From assembly GCA_964617565.1 (NCBI GenBank), contig CAZTYH010000036.1, forward strand, positions 1 through 29,858: 29,858 nt of DNA. The letters run 5' to 3'. A program made the translations under genes and the position numbers. The notes under the pieces are model-generated. The model worked only from the letters and a program-made list of their open reading frames with translations. It was not told the DNA's origin and ran no database searches. The stretch is from JAKJGV01 sp964617565 (GTDB lineage Bacteria; Verrucomicrobiota; Kiritimatiellia; CAIQIC01; JAGNIJ01). This document shows positions 17,067 to 25,594 of this stretch, in pieces (position 1 is the first letter of the stretch; each line of letters starts with the position of its first letter).

Positions 17067-18356
17067 ATGAAATCAATTCTGATTGCAGGATCGAAGAAGA
17101 TCGTGGGTGTGCTGGGGTTGTTCCTGTTGTTGTGCGGCGGGATGGTCGGTGCGCAATCGCCGGCCGAAATTTCGCCGCGGGAGCCATCCGAAGCCTACCT
17201 GGCCCTCGTGCGGGGCGACGAAGCGCGCGAAGCCGGCGACTGGCAGGCCGCACTGGATGCCTTCGAAGACGCGCGCGGGAGATACCAGAGAATTGCGGAG
17301 GCTCACCCCGATTGGGAAAGCGATATCGTGCAGTACCGCATCCTGTATTGTGATAATCAGATCCGCCTCATGCGTCAGCAACTCGGCCTGCCGGACGAAG
17401 AAGACGATTTGGAAGAGGAGCTGGATGCGGAAGTATACGAGGAGGAGTTTGCCGACGAGGAAGAGGATGGCGTCGAAGTGGTCGTCCTGAGTGAGCCGGT
17501 GCTGCCTGAAGGCGATACGGAGACGTTGTATCGCGATCGTTACCTGGCGATGTTGCAGGAGAATGAGTATCTCCGGGGGCGCATGGCCGAAATGGTAGAC
17601 GAAGAAGAAGAGACCGGCGTTGAAACCGTCGGATCACGGGAAGATCAGTTGCGCGTTGAACTGGATGCCGCGCTTCAGCGCGAACAGGAATTGGAAGCGA
17701 GGTTGAAGAGCCTGGAGCAGCAGGTCCAGGATTTGACGAAAGAGCTGGTCGCGCGGGCTTCCAGGGGCGAGGCGGCTGCGGAGTCGCCTCATCGGCTCGA
17801 CAATCGTTACCAGCAATGGATGCGTGATGCGCTGGCGCGTGAAGAAGGGCGTGAATTCAAGGGCGCGATTTCCCTTTACGAGCGCGTGAACGAAAAATTT
17901 CCAACGGACCTCGCGGCGATGGCGGGGCAGGCTCGGTGCCTTATCGCCGCGGGCAGTCCTGACAAGGCGGTGCAGTTCCTCGTGAAGCGCGTGGCGAATT
18001 ATCGCGATCCCGAGTTGCTTGTGCTCCTGGGGACGGCATACGGCGCTTTGGGCCGGTTCAAGGAATCGGCTGACGCGGTGGAAACGCTGATCCGCGACAA
18101 CCCCTGGAATGCACGGGCGCGGGCGGTATTCGGCGCGGCATTGCTGGGAATGGGGGATAAGGAATTGGCGCGCGCGGAACTGGAAAAGACGCTCGATCTG
18201 GATCCTGGCATGGCGGAAGCGTGGTACAACCTGGCCTGGGTGCTTGCTGATGCGAGCCCGGAGGATCGTGAAAAAGCGCGCGAATTTTATCGCCGCAACC
18301 GCGAACTGGGCGGCGCGCCCGACGCCGAACTGGAGCGCCTGCTTGCGACGCCGTGA
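17067..18356 (+). CDS. Exported coiled-coil/TPR repeat protein
   Basis: 429 residues. A signal peptide is visible (MKSILIAGSKKIVGVLGLFLL, likely cleaved after AQ30). Then come a helical repeat resembling a TPR (about 41-80), very acidic linkers (DEEDDLEEELDAEVYEEEFADEEED, about 110-134, and DEEEE near 178-182, described by position), a predicted coiled coil (about 191-232) and C-terminal TPRs (about 250-410, including AEAWYNLAWVLAD). Such proteins scaffold protein complexes in the periplasm; no enzyme motif is seen. The start at 17067 is chosen for the signal peptide; the frame is open upstream to 16980 but adds non-signal sequence. It is divergent from the gspKLM-type genes, which hints at, but does not prove, a link to secretion. 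It ends 10 nt before the convergent RluD-family gene. Confidence 0.8.
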   Translation: MKSILIAGSKKIVGVLGLFLLLCGGMVGAQSPAEISPREPSEAYLALVRGDEAREAGDWQAALDAFEDARGRYQRIAEAHPDWESDIVQYRILYCDNQIRLMRQQLGLPDEEDDLEEELDAEVYEEEFADEEEDGVEVVVLSEPVLPEGDTETLYRDRYLAMLQENEYLRGRMAEMVDEEEETGVETVGSREDQLRVELDAALQREQELEARLKSLEQQVQDLTKELVARASRGEAAAESPHRLDNRYQQWMRDALAREEGREFKGAISLYERVNEKFPTDLAAMAGQARCLIAAGSPDKAVQFLVKRVANYRDPELLVLLGTAYGALGRFKESADAVETLIRDNPWNARARAVFGAALLGMGDKELARAELEKTLDLDPGMAEAWYNLAWVLADASPEDREKAREFYRRNRELGGAPDAELERLLATP

Positions 18357-18366
18357 AGTGGCGATT

Positions 18367-19338
18367 TCATGCGCGCAATGCGCGAATTACCACCGACATG
18401 TCTTCGGGGATCGGCGCGTGAAATTCCAGCGGCTTGCCGGTGCGGGGATGTGCGAAAGCCAGCCGTTCGGCATGCAGCAACTGTCTTGAAGCCTTGATCG
18501 CGTGTTTGCTGACACGCGCCCGTCCATACTGCGTGTCGCCCACGACCGGGTGGCCGATGTGGGCAAGATGCACCCGGATCTGATGCGTTCGCCCGGTTTC
18601 GATTTCCACCTTGAGCACGCTGGCTTCTTCGTGGCGCTCAAGGACGCGGTAATGCGTGACGGCCCGCCGTCCGGCGCGCGGCTTCGCGCTCATCTTTTTC
18701 CGGTTATGCGGATCGCGTCCCACCAGTGATTCGATCGTTCCGGTTTCGGGATGCGGGCATCCCCAGACGAGCGCGACGTATTCTTTTCGTACACTGTGCC
18801 GTTTGAACTGGCCCGCCAGGTGATCGAGCGCGGCCTGGTTCTTGGCGACGACGAGAACGCCGCTCGTATCCTTGTCCAGCCGGTGCACGATGCCGGGCCT
18901 GAGTTCGCCGCCGATCCCGCCGAGGCTGCTTCGGCCGCCGGATGTATCGCCGCAATGATGCAGGAGGGCATTCACCAGCGTGCCGGATGCGTGGCCCGGC
19001 GCGGGATGCACGACAAGACCCGGCGGCTTGTTTAAGACAAGAATATCCGAATCTTCGTAAAGCAGGTTTATCGGGATGGATTCCGGTTTCAATTCGGTCG
19101 GTTGGGGTGGGGGAATCGAGACCTCCACGCGGCTGCCGGCTTGCAGGACGTGATGAGGCTTGCGCGACTTTCCATCAACGAGAACGAAGCCGTCCTTGAT
19201 GAGCTGTTGAATGCGCGCGCGGGAAAAACCATCGAGCCTGGTTGTCAACCAGGTATCCAGCCGCTGCCCGTCGCTTTCGCAGCGCAAGACATGCCGGATG
19301 GTTTCGCCGGGCGATGATGCTGTATCCGGATGCGTCAT
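18367..19338 (-). CDS. RluA/RluD-family 23S rRNA pseudouridine synthase
   Basis: 323 residues. An N-terminal S4 RNA-binding domain (about 24-76) is followed by the RluA-type catalytic domain. The motif GIVHRLDKDTSG (149-160) carries the catalytic Asp155, and GRTHQIRVHL and GDTQYG are the other family motifs. It converts uridines to pseudouridine in RNA, most likely 23S rRNA; target positions cannot be deduced. The ATG overlaps the lgt stop by 4 nt. In many bacteria rluD lies beside lspA or lgt, so the pairing is ordinary. Confidence 0.95.
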   Translation of the reverse strand: MTHPDTASSPGETIRHVLRCESDGQRLDTWLTTRLDGFSRARIQQLIKDGFVLVDGKSRKPHHVLQAGSRVEVSIPPPQPTELKPESIPINLLYEDSDILVLNKPPGLVVHPAPGHASGTLVNALLHHCGDTSGGRSSLGGIGGELRPGIVHRLDKDTSGVLVVAKNQAALDHLAGQFKRHSVRKEYVALVWGCPHPETGTIESLVGRDPHNRKKMSAKPRAGRRAVTHYRVLERHEEASVLKVEIETGRTHQIRVHLAHIGHPVVGDTQYGRARVSKHAIKASRQLLHAERLAFAHPRTGKPLEFHAPIPEDMSVVIRALRA

Positions 19339-20084
19339 GAGGATCGTGCAACGGATTCTTTTTCGCGGCGGAGGAGCAGCCAGGCGATCACGCCGGCCGC
19401 GAACAGCAGGAGGCTGGTAATCTGCGCGGCGGTCAGGCCAAGCCAGTGGATGCGCTGATCGCCGCGGAAGAATTCGATAGCAAACCGGCCCGGCGGATAA
19501 ATAAGCAGGTAGAGGGCAAGGATCGAGCCCGGCCGCGGCTTCCGGAAATAAACAAAAAACACCACCAGATAAACGAAAAAATTGAAACCAGCTTCAACGA
19601 GCTGTATGGGGATGCGCCGCGCGCCTTCGACAAAGACGGCCCAATGGCCATGCGTCGGGATCCCGTAGCAACAGCCATTAAGAAAGCAGCCTACGCGGCC
19701 GATGGCATGACCCAGCGGAAGCGCGGAAATGGCCAGATCAGCCAGGGGCAGAAGCGGTTCCCTTCGCAGCCGGGCGAAAAAGGCGAGTCCTGCCGCCGCG
19801 CCGATAAAGCCGCCGTAGAAAACCAGTCCGCCGCGATAAATCCGGATGATATCGAGTGGGTCTACCGCGAAGTCTCTGAAATTGGCTGCCACATAGGCAA
19901 TGCGTGCGCCCACGATGCCGCAAATCATCATCCAAAAAGCGAGTTCCGAGCCGAAGCCGGGCTCTCGTTCCTGCCGCCGGGCAAAGAAAGTCCAATGCGC
20001 AATGGCGGCCAGGAAAGCGGATGCGACCATTACCCCATACCAGTAGATGGGCCATGAAAAGACATAAAAGCAAATCGGGTCCAT
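19335..20084 (-). CDS. lgt: Prolipoprotein diacylglyceryl transferase
   Basis: 249 residues with about seven membrane helices. It transfers diacylglycerol from phosphatidylglycerol to the lipobox cysteine of prolipoproteins, the first step in lipoprotein maturation. The Lgt signature GHAIGRVGCFLNGCCYG (129-145) is present, as is the RGGLVFYGGFIGA loop (93-105). Where E. coli has a His in that loop (GGMSFHGG) this protein has Tyr, a common variant. The conserved C-terminal Arg region (PPGRFAIEFFRGD) is intact. Start ATG 20084 has AAGGG 6 nt upstream. Confidence 0.95.
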   Translation of the reverse strand: MDPICFYVFSWPIYWYGVMVASAFLAAIAHWTFFARRQEREPGFGSELAFWMMICGIVGARIAYVAANFRDFAVDPLDIIRIYRGGLVFYGGFIGAAAGLAFFARLRREPLLPLADLAISALPLGHAIGRVGCFLNGCCYGIPTHGHWAVFVEGARRIPIQLVEAGFNFFVYLVVFFVYFRKPRPGSILALYLLIYPPGRFAIEFFRGDQRIHWLGLTAAQITSLLLFAAGVIAWLLLRREKESVARSS

Positions 20085-20218
20085 GAATTGCCCTTATAAC
20101 AGATCGTCACGAGCTCCGGCAACTGGGCCTTTTCCTGTTATCGTTCGCCGCCGCGTGATTCAGCGTTGATCATTACATGATGTGTTGCTACCCTTGACAT
20201 CTAATAGATGGGGTTGCA
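20085..20218. promoter_or_regulatory. Divergent intergenic region between lgt and the kinase gene
   Basis: 134 bp between divergent genes. It contains the lgt ribosome site (AAGGG on the minus strand, 20091-20095, 6 nt before ATG). A perfect TTGACA occurs at 20194-20199 on the plus strand, but the matching -10 position falls on the kinase start codon region (20217-20222, CAGTGG) and does not match. GGGG at 20210-20213 can serve as ribosome site for the GTG at 20219. No terminator or strong operator was seen. Confidence 0.4.
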
Positions 20219-22681
20219 GTGGCGGAACTTGATGGCGATATTATAGCTGACCCGGTGGAGCGGATCGCATGCCGCAAATGCGGCCGGCATCTTGACGTTT
20301 CCGCCTTGCCTTCTTTTTCCAGCGTGGACTGCCCCGAATGCAAGACCCGCCAGACCGTGCCCGCCAAGCTGGGGCAATTCCTTTTGCTGGAGGAATTGGG
20401 CGCGGGCGGCATGGGTGCGGTTTACCAGGCATTGGATCAATCGCTCGGCCGGTATGTAGCCATCAAGGTCATGCGGCGAGCGCTGGGTGATGACCCGCAG
20501 TTTGTGGAGAACTTTCTTCGAGAGGCGCGTGCGGCGGCCGCGCTGAATCATCGCAACGTGGTGCAGATTTATTCCTGCGGCCAGGAAAAGGGCCAGCCGT
20601 ATATCGTCATGGAGCTGGTTTCGGGCGGGCGGTTCGATGAGATGATCGCATCCGGCAATCCCATCGAGGAGGTGCGCGCGCTGGAGGTCGGGATTGATGT
20701 CGCGGAGGGCTTGAAGGCGGCCAACGATATCGGCCTGATCCACGGTGATGTCAAACCGGCCAATGTATTGTTCGACAAGGACGGCATCGCCAAGGTGGCG
20801 GATTTCGGTCTTGCGCGTTTCGTGGCCTGGCAGCAGCAGGACAGCGGAGAGATATGGGGAACCCCGTATTACATTGCCCCGGAGAAGGCGCGCGGCCAGA
20901 AAGTGGACCATCGGTCGGACATCTACAGCCTGGGCGCAACGCTTTATCATGCCCTGGGCGCCAAGCCGCCGTTCGACGGAAAAACCGCGACGGATGTGGT
21001 TCTTGCGCGGTTGAAGAATCCTGCCATCGGGCTGCGCGTAATCCGTCCGACGCTTCAACCGGAGACCGCGGATGTGATCGGACGCATGCTGGAATCGGAC
21101 CCCTTCATGCGGTATCCCACCTATGCGTCGCTGATCGCCGACCTGCGCGAGGCGTTGCGGGTGGCGAAGCAGGAGCAGCGCGCGGTTCGGACGAAAGTGA
21201 AGAAGACGCCGATTCTTCCGTTTGTGATCGTGCTGCTCGTGATTATTGCGTCCATCGCGATCCTCGTTTTCGGATTGCGGTGGGCCAACGAAAAGCAGGA
21301 AGAGCAGAAACGCATTACCGTGGAGGCCGAATTGGCCGCGGCGCAAGCAGCGGTTCAGGCGGAGCCCCCGGCGGAAATTCAGGAAACGGCGCTGAAGCGT
21401 ACGCGGACGCCGCCCATCGTACAACCATTCCCCCCGGCCGCTGAACAGGAGCTGGCGAAAGCTTTTGCGATGTTGGCGGAAGGCAATCCGATCGCCATGC
21501 GCGATGCCTTGCAGGCGTTTTACGACCGGTTGCCGGCCCAGAGCATGGGGCGTTATTGGGTTCGTATTATGCAGTCCGTGGGGAGTTGGATCGCGGGCCG
21601 AGATTCGGAAGCGCTCGTTCGCCTGCACGAGGTGCGTAATGCGCTGTTCGAACCGATTGACGACAAGCGCGGGCATCCCGGAGTCATGCCGCAAACGCTG
21701 GCGAGATACATGTTGAATGAAGTGGACGACGGCGCCGTGTCGTTCGAAGCGGCGAAGTGGCCGCCGTGGTATGGTGATTTGACCGCGTTCTTCTTCGGCC
21801 TGAACAGCCTTCGCGAGGGAAACCTGGTGCGGGCCAAGCAACACTTCGACGCATACCTGGCGAAAAAGGGAACCGAACCGGAGTGGCCCTACGGGCTCCA
21901 GGCCATGGCGCGCAAGTGCGTGGAGCAGATAGATACTTTCCGCGATCAGATCACGCGCGCGGATCAGCTTGTTGCTTCCAAGCAGGCCTCCCGCGCGCGA
22001 AGCACGCTGGAAGAATTCAGGGTGCAGGCGCTGCCCATTCTGCACACGACGATAGATGCGAGAATCAGTGCCATCCGGGTTGCCGAACGAAAGGAACAGG
22101 AGGAGCAACAGGTGGCTGAGCGCCGCATGCACCAGGCCCGGGTGCAAACCGATCTGGACCGGATCGAGGAAGTGCGGACGCAGAATCTTCCGCTGGTTGT
22201 GCTCAAGGATTATCGGCGCGCGGCGGCCGCGATGACCCGGGTTGTGCCGGAAATGAAGACGCCGGAAGGCCAGCAGGCCCTTCTGCTGGCGCGCGAACTC
22301 TACGAACGCATGGATTCCGTGAAACGCTTTCTGATCAGCCGGATCTCCGCATCGCCTTATCGCGCGGCAAGCGAACTGGGCGGAGAGGCGGTCAGCGCGG
22401 ACTTGAACGGCATACGCGTGGCGCTTGGCTCGCATGGGATGATGGTTGTGCCATGGGACCAGGTGAACATCCGGACCATGGTTCAGTTGGTGAATCACTA
22501 CCTGCAAGACCGTTCGCTTTCCGAAAAGGAGAAAGCGGAAATCAACGTTTCGACCGCGGTGCTTTGCTATGAAAACGGCGTGATCCGCTGGGCGACCGCC
22601 CTGGCCGACAAGGCAGCGGAACTGGACTCATCGCAGAAGGTGAAAATCCGCCAGCTTATGCCGGATGTCATGACGGAATAG
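20219..22681 (+). CDS. Transmembrane Ser/Thr protein kinase with N-terminal zinc ribbon
   Basis: 820 residues. A zinc-ribbon-like module (CxxC at 18-21 and 38-41) precedes a Hanks-type kinase domain (about 52-315): glycine loop GAGGMG (61-66), Lys83, Glu102, catalytic loop HGDVKPAN (175-182, Asp177), DFG (195-197) and the PE pair of subdomain VIII in APEKARG (220-226). The loop reads HGD rather than HRD, so it is of the non-RD type. A single membrane helix (about 330-353) is followed by some 465 residues of mostly helical, partly coiled-coil extracytoplasmic sequence of unknown type. The GTG start has GGGG 5 nt upstream; no in-frame ATG lies close. The 3' end overlaps the convergent corrinoid-protein gene by 14 nt. 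The signal and substrates are unknown. Confidence 0.88.
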   Translation: MAELDGDIIADPVERIACRKCGRHLDVSALPSFSSVDCPECKTRQTVPAKLGQFLLLEELGAGGMGAVYQALDQSLGRYVAIKVMRRALGDDPQFVENFLREARAAAALNHRNVVQIYSCGQEKGQPYIVMELVSGGRFDEMIASGNPIEEVRALEVGIDVAEGLKAANDIGLIHGDVKPANVLFDKDGIAKVADFGLARFVAWQQQDSGEIWGTPYYIAPEKARGQKVDHRSDIYSLGATLYHALGAKPPFDGKTATDVVLARLKNPAIGLRVIRPTLQPETADVIGRMLESDPFMRYPTYASLIADLREALRVAKQEQRAVRTKVKKTPILPFVIVLLVIIASIAILVFGLRWANEKQEEQKRITVEAELAAAQAAVQAEPPAEIQETALKRTRTPPIVQPFPPAAEQELAKAFAMLAEGNPIAMRDALQAFYDRLPAQSMGRYWVRIMQSVGSWIAGRDSEALVRLHEVRNALFEPIDDKRGHPGVMPQTLARYMLNEVDDGAVSFEAAKWPPWYGDLTAFFFGLNSLREGNLVRAKQHFDAYLAKKGTEPEWPYGLQAMARKCVEQIDTFRDQITRADQLVASKQASRARSTLEEFRVQALPILHTTIDARISAIRVAERKEQEEQQVAERRMHQARVQTDLDRIEEVRTQNLPLVVLKDYRRAAAAMTRVVPEMKTPEGQQALLLARELYERMDSVKRFLISRISASPYRAASELGGEAVSADLNGIRVALGSHGMMVVPWDQVNIRTMVQLVNHYLQDRSLSEKEKAEINVSTAVLCYENGVIRWATALADKAAELDSSQKVKIRQLMPDVMTE

Positions 22682-22999
22682 GTTGCTTTTCGGATTGAGT
22701 TTCCCGGGGGAATAATTCGTTCAAAATCCGGATCGCATCGCCGGCTGTGGCTCCATAGGCGTAGGCGCCGATCTCGGCGGCATAGGCTTCGTTCACTCCC
22801 GCGCCACCGACGATCACCGGGATCGCTTGTCCATCGGATAAGCCTTCGACAATATCCTTCAGTGCGCGTGCGCTTCGAACGGTAAGACAACTGCACAGCA
22901 CGGCGCGCGCTCCCGCCGAAACGCCTTCCCTGAATTTTGCGGCATCGCAGTTGGTTCCCAGGTCATGCACATCGAACCCGGCGGCCCGCAACATCACGG
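22668..22999 (-). CDS. Cobalamin (corrinoid)-binding domain protein, C-terminal part (5' side lost in gap)
   Basis: The readable Rossmann-type part begins VMLRAAGFDVHDLGTN, runs through AVLCSCLTV and PVIVGGAGVNEAYAAEIGAYAYG, and ends shortly after. This is the B12-binding fold of MetH-like, methyltransferase-partner or regulatory corrinoid proteins: SCL in place of the usual S-x-L, and GGA in the GG motif. The DxHxxG motif, whose His ligates cobalt, would lie just before this segment and is hidden by the gap. The N-terminal start is in the fragment at 23100-23189. The stop overlaps the end of the kinase gene. Confidence 0.8.
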
Positions 23000-23099
23000 N
23001 NNNNNNNNNNNNNNNNNNNNNNNNNNNNNNNNNNNNNNNNNNNNNNNNNNNNNNNNNNNNNNNNNNNNNNNNNNNNNNNNNNNNNNNNNNNNNNNNNNN
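23000..23099. other. Assembly gap (100 N) inside the corrinoid-protein gene
   Basis: A 100-N placeholder. Corrinoid proteins of this kind carry a helical cap domain of about 80 residues plus the DxHxxG motif in the missing part, so the real gap is probably about 200 bases rather than 100 (inference). Confidence 0.97.
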
Positions 23100-23189
23100 G
23101 CCGGCATCCAACGCGCTTCTCAGCGCGTTCTGCGCGACGGCACGATCTCCCTCCAGAATGGCGGTGTGCAAAACCTCGTTGCGATTCAT
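23100..23189 (-). CDS. Corrinoid-binding protein, N-terminal fragment
   Basis: The first 30 residues of the corrinoid protein (MNRNEVLHTAILEGDRA then VAQNALRSALDAG) match the start of the helical cap that covers the cobalamin in methyltransferase-partner proteins. It is in the same frame as the C-terminal part if the gap is taken at face value. It begins 50 nt after the stop of the GT4 gene, so it is likely the last gene of that transcript. No methyltransferase gene is adjacent in the window. Confidence 0.75.
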
Positions 23190-23239
23190 CCGGTTCGCCT
23201 CTGCCGAAATGTACCACGATTTGAATACGTTGCCACCGC

Positions 23240-24397
23240 CTACTTCCGGCCGGACAATTCCCTGTACACCTCGAAGTACTGCCTGCAGGTGTTGTCCCAG
23301 GAGTAGGGCTTTGCCCGCTCATGCCCTTTCGCGACCAGTTCCTCGCGCAATTTGCCGTCCTTGACCAGCCGGTCCATGGTCTCGGCCATCGCGCCCACAT
23401 CCAGTGGGTCCACCAGCAGCGCCGCGCCTTCCGCCACCTCGGGCATCGCGGTCACGTTGGAGGTCACGACCGGCGTGCCGACCTTCATCGCTTCCAGGAT
23501 GGGGATGCCGAATCCTTCGTAGAGGGACGGATAAATCAACAGCTGCGCCCGCCGGAGCAGGTGATCCAGTTCTTTCTCCGTGACAAAGCCTGTAAAGAGA
23601 ATCCGATCCTCGATACCCGTCCGCGCAACGGCCGCATCACAAAGCTTCTTCATCTTTTCCTGGTACGGCGCGCCGGACGTGCTGCCGGTGATGATCAGTC
23701 GCCCTGTATAACCGCGTTCTTTGACCAGCCGTTCGAAGGACTGGACCAGGCGGACGATATTCTTGCGCTCGTGGATGCCGCCGACATTGAGGATGAATGG
23801 ATCCTGGATCCGGCAGCGCGCCTCGAGTGCCTTGATGGTGGCCGGGTCCTCGGGATTCGGCTCGCGCAGGCCATTGGGGATCACGCGGATCTTTTCGATC
23901 GGCACGCCGACTTTTTTCGCGATATCCTGCTTCGAATACTCGGACACGGTGGCGATCAGATCGTTCAGCCGGCACGCGTGTTTGAGGTTCGGCCGGTAGA
24001 TGAAGTGATTCCGGAAAAACGGCATGGCTTCGCGGAACGTGAACGGGATCACGTCATGCACGGTCAGGAGGCACGGCGCTTTGCGCACATGCGGGAAGCT
24101 CCAGTTATAATAGAAGTGGATCACATCCACCTTTTCTTTCTCGGCGAGATCCTGGATGTAGCCCGAGTCCAGGGCCGAGTTCTCGCTGGACATGACATGC
24201 GATTTGACCGGCAGGGGGTGAATGGTCACGCCGGGCAGATCCCCAAGCAGGTCGGTAACCTTTTGAAAGCGGATCTCTTTGCACAGCACGATCACCTTCT
24301 GCTGGTTGCCCGACATCCATCGGGTGATCTGTATCGCGCCTTGCTCGACGCCGCCGACGACGCCGTCATACTTCCGGAAATCCATTATGATTTTCAT
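23240..24397 (-). CDS. Glycosyltransferase family 4
   Basis: 385-residue GT-B retaining transferase. The N-terminal acceptor domain starts MKIIMDFRKYDG with the glycine loop VVGGVEQG (13-20). The donor domain has NVGGIHERKN (204-213) and the E-x7-E motif EGFGIPILE (294-302), both standard for GT4. It uses a nucleotide sugar such as GDP-mannose or UDP-glucose; which one cannot be told. Only 10 nt separate it from the upstream GH130 gene, and GGGAGG lies 3 nt before its ATG. Its position in the gpgS cluster suggests it lengthens a glycoside made there (inference). Confidence 0.9.
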   Translation of the reverse strand: MKIIMDFRKYDGVVGGVEQGAIQITRWMSGNQQKVIVLCKEIRFQKVTDLLGDLPGVTIHPLPVKSHVMSSENSALDSGYIQDLAEKEKVDVIHFYYNWSFPHVRKAPCLLTVHDVIPFTFREAMPFFRNHFIYRPNLKHACRLNDLIATVSEYSKQDIAKKVGVPIEKIRVIPNGLREPNPEDPATIKALEARCRIQDPFILNVGGIHERKNIVRLVQSFERLVKERGYTGRLIITGSTSGAPYQEKMKKLCDAAVARTGIEDRILFTGFVTEKELDHLLRRAQLLIYPSLYEGFGIPILEAMKVGTPVVTSNVTAMPEVAEGAALLVDPLDVGAMAETMDRLVKDGKLREELVAKGHERAKPYSWDNTCRQYFEVYRELSGRK

Positions 24398-24407
24398 GAT
24401 CCTCCCG

Positions 24408-25445
24408 TTAGAAACTGTTCAACAGGCTCTCCACATCGGTTTCCGCGACACACGAGAATTCGTCCGCCGCCCCGTAGTAGATCAACAGTTTCCCATCCTT
24501 TTCCACGACTCCGTTTGAAAATACGACGTTGGGGAAAAAGCCTTCGGTCTCGAACTTCTCCGACGGGGTCAGGATTGGTTGTTCCGCGCGCTTGATCACT
24601 TTCCATGGCTGCTCGAGGTCGAGCAGCACCAGGAAGAGCGAGTACAGGCTGCCTTCGCCCTTGCCGTGCGCGATGACGAGCCAGCCGTCTTTCGTTTTGA
24701 TCGGCGGTGCGCCGCCGCCGATTTTCATCGCTTCCCATTTCGTGTTCAGCGGACGAACGATGCAGCGGTGGTTGCCCCAGTGGAGGAGGTCCGGCGATTC
24801 CGCATACCAGATGGAGGCCTTGCCGAACCCCGAGTTGTTCGGGCGGTGCAACGCGTGGTACATGCCGCCGACCTTCTCCGGGAAAATCGCAACGTCCTTG
24901 TTTTCCGGGTGGAAGATGAACCCGAGCCGTTCGATGGTTTTGAAGTCTTTCGTAACGGCCAGCTTGGTGGCCCAGGAATCCTGCGAAACGGCGGTGTAGT
25001 TGATGTAGTAGCGATCGCCGATTTTCGTGACGCGCGCGTCCTCGCAGCCGTATTTTTCCGTTTCATCCACGGGGTAGATGAAGGGGTTCTCATCCACGGT
25101 GAAGCGAAACCCGTCGCGGCTGCGCGCGAGCCGGATATGGCTCATGGTGGAGAGGTAGTCCTGTCCCTTGAACACCACGCCGCGCGTGTCCTTCAACTTG
25201 ATGTCCGGATCGTCAGCCTTCCACTCCATGATATCGGGCCGCGCTTTGCCGTCGAAGCGATAGGTGGGCACGCGGACGAAGCCGGGCTTCGGCTCGCAGT
25301 TTTCCGCGACGCGCAGGAGCAGCAGGATTTCCCCGTTGTACTCAGTGGCGCCGGGATTGAGCGCGCCTTTGACGTGATAACCTTCCAGCGAGGGTTTCAC
25401 ATCGGCAGGTTTGACGACCGGATTCCCGGAATATTTGCGGATCAT
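24408..25445 (-). CDS. GH130-family glycoside phosphorylase/hydrolase
   Basis: 345 residues with the five-bladed propeller pattern of GH130. The conserved CEDARV segment (134-139) carries the likely catalytic Asp136, and NKDVAIFPEKVGGMYHALHRP, GGGAPPIKTKDGWLVIAHG and YYGAAD are further family hallmarks. Most characterised GH130 enzymes phosphorolyse beta-mannosides to mannose 1-phosphate; a few hydrolyse them. Subfamily and substrate cannot be fixed by eye. The start at 25445 is supported by AAGGAG at 6 nt; the frame is open to 25547 but the extra part runs into a palindromic intergenic element. It lies in the same direction as, and between, genes for sugar transfer, so it may recycle or remodel the product. 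Confidence 0.9.
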   Translation of the reverse strand: MIRKYSGNPVVKPADVKPSLEGYHVKGALNPGATEYNGEILLLLRVAENCEPKPGFVRVPTYRFDGKARPDIMEWKADDPDIKLKDTRGVVFKGQDYLSTMSHIRLARSRDGFRFTVDENPFIYPVDETEKYGCEDARVTKIGDRYYINYTAVSQDSWATKLAVTKDFKTIERLGFIFHPENKDVAIFPEKVGGMYHALHRPNNSGFGKASIWYAESPDLLHWGNHRCIVRPLNTKWEAMKIGGGAPPIKTKDGWLVIAHGKGEGSLYSLFLVLLDLEQPWKVIKRAEQPILTPSEKFETEGFFPNVVFSNGVVEKDGKLLIYYGAADEFSCVAETDVESLLNSF

Positions 25446-25451
25446 GAGCTG

Positions 25452-25457
25452 CTCCTT
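25452..25457 (-). promoter_or_regulatory. Ribosome binding site deciding the GH130 start
   Basis: AAGGAG on the minus strand, 6 nt before ATG 25445. It is the strongest ribosome site seen in this window and rules out the longer frame beginning at 25547. Confidence 0.8.
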
Positions 25458-25508
25458 CCTGTGCGATTCTCCATTCAAACAGTTTTGCGTGGATTGTGGA
25501 AGTGTTCG

Positions 25509-25558
25509 TTTTCCAGGCATTGGAAAAAATTCGGTTCGATTTTCCAATGCCTGGAAAA
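25509..25558. repeat. Double palindrome (perfect 19-bp inverted repeat) upstream of GH130
   Basis: Two 19-bp arms, TTTTCCAGGCATTGGAAAA (25509-25527) and TTTTCCAATGCCTGGAAAA (25540-25558), are exact reverse complements separated by 12 bp. Each arm is itself a dyad, TTTTCCA-N5-TGGAAAA. The dyad centres are 31 bp apart, about three helical turns. The element lies in the 149-bp space between the HAD stop and the GH130 start, 64-113 nt upstream of the GH130 ATG. No U-rich tail follows on the minus strand and the stem is A/T-rich at its ends, so a paired operator or a dispersed intergenic repeat fits better than a classic terminator. Confidence 0.85.
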
Positions 25559-25594
25559 AACGCTGCTGTTCGGGGCGTGTTTTTCAACAGCCGC

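Noticed and set aside
20194..20199. Perfect TTGACA as a promoter -35 for the kinase gene
   Set aside because: No acceptable -10 is found 16-18 bp downstream, where the start codon already lies.
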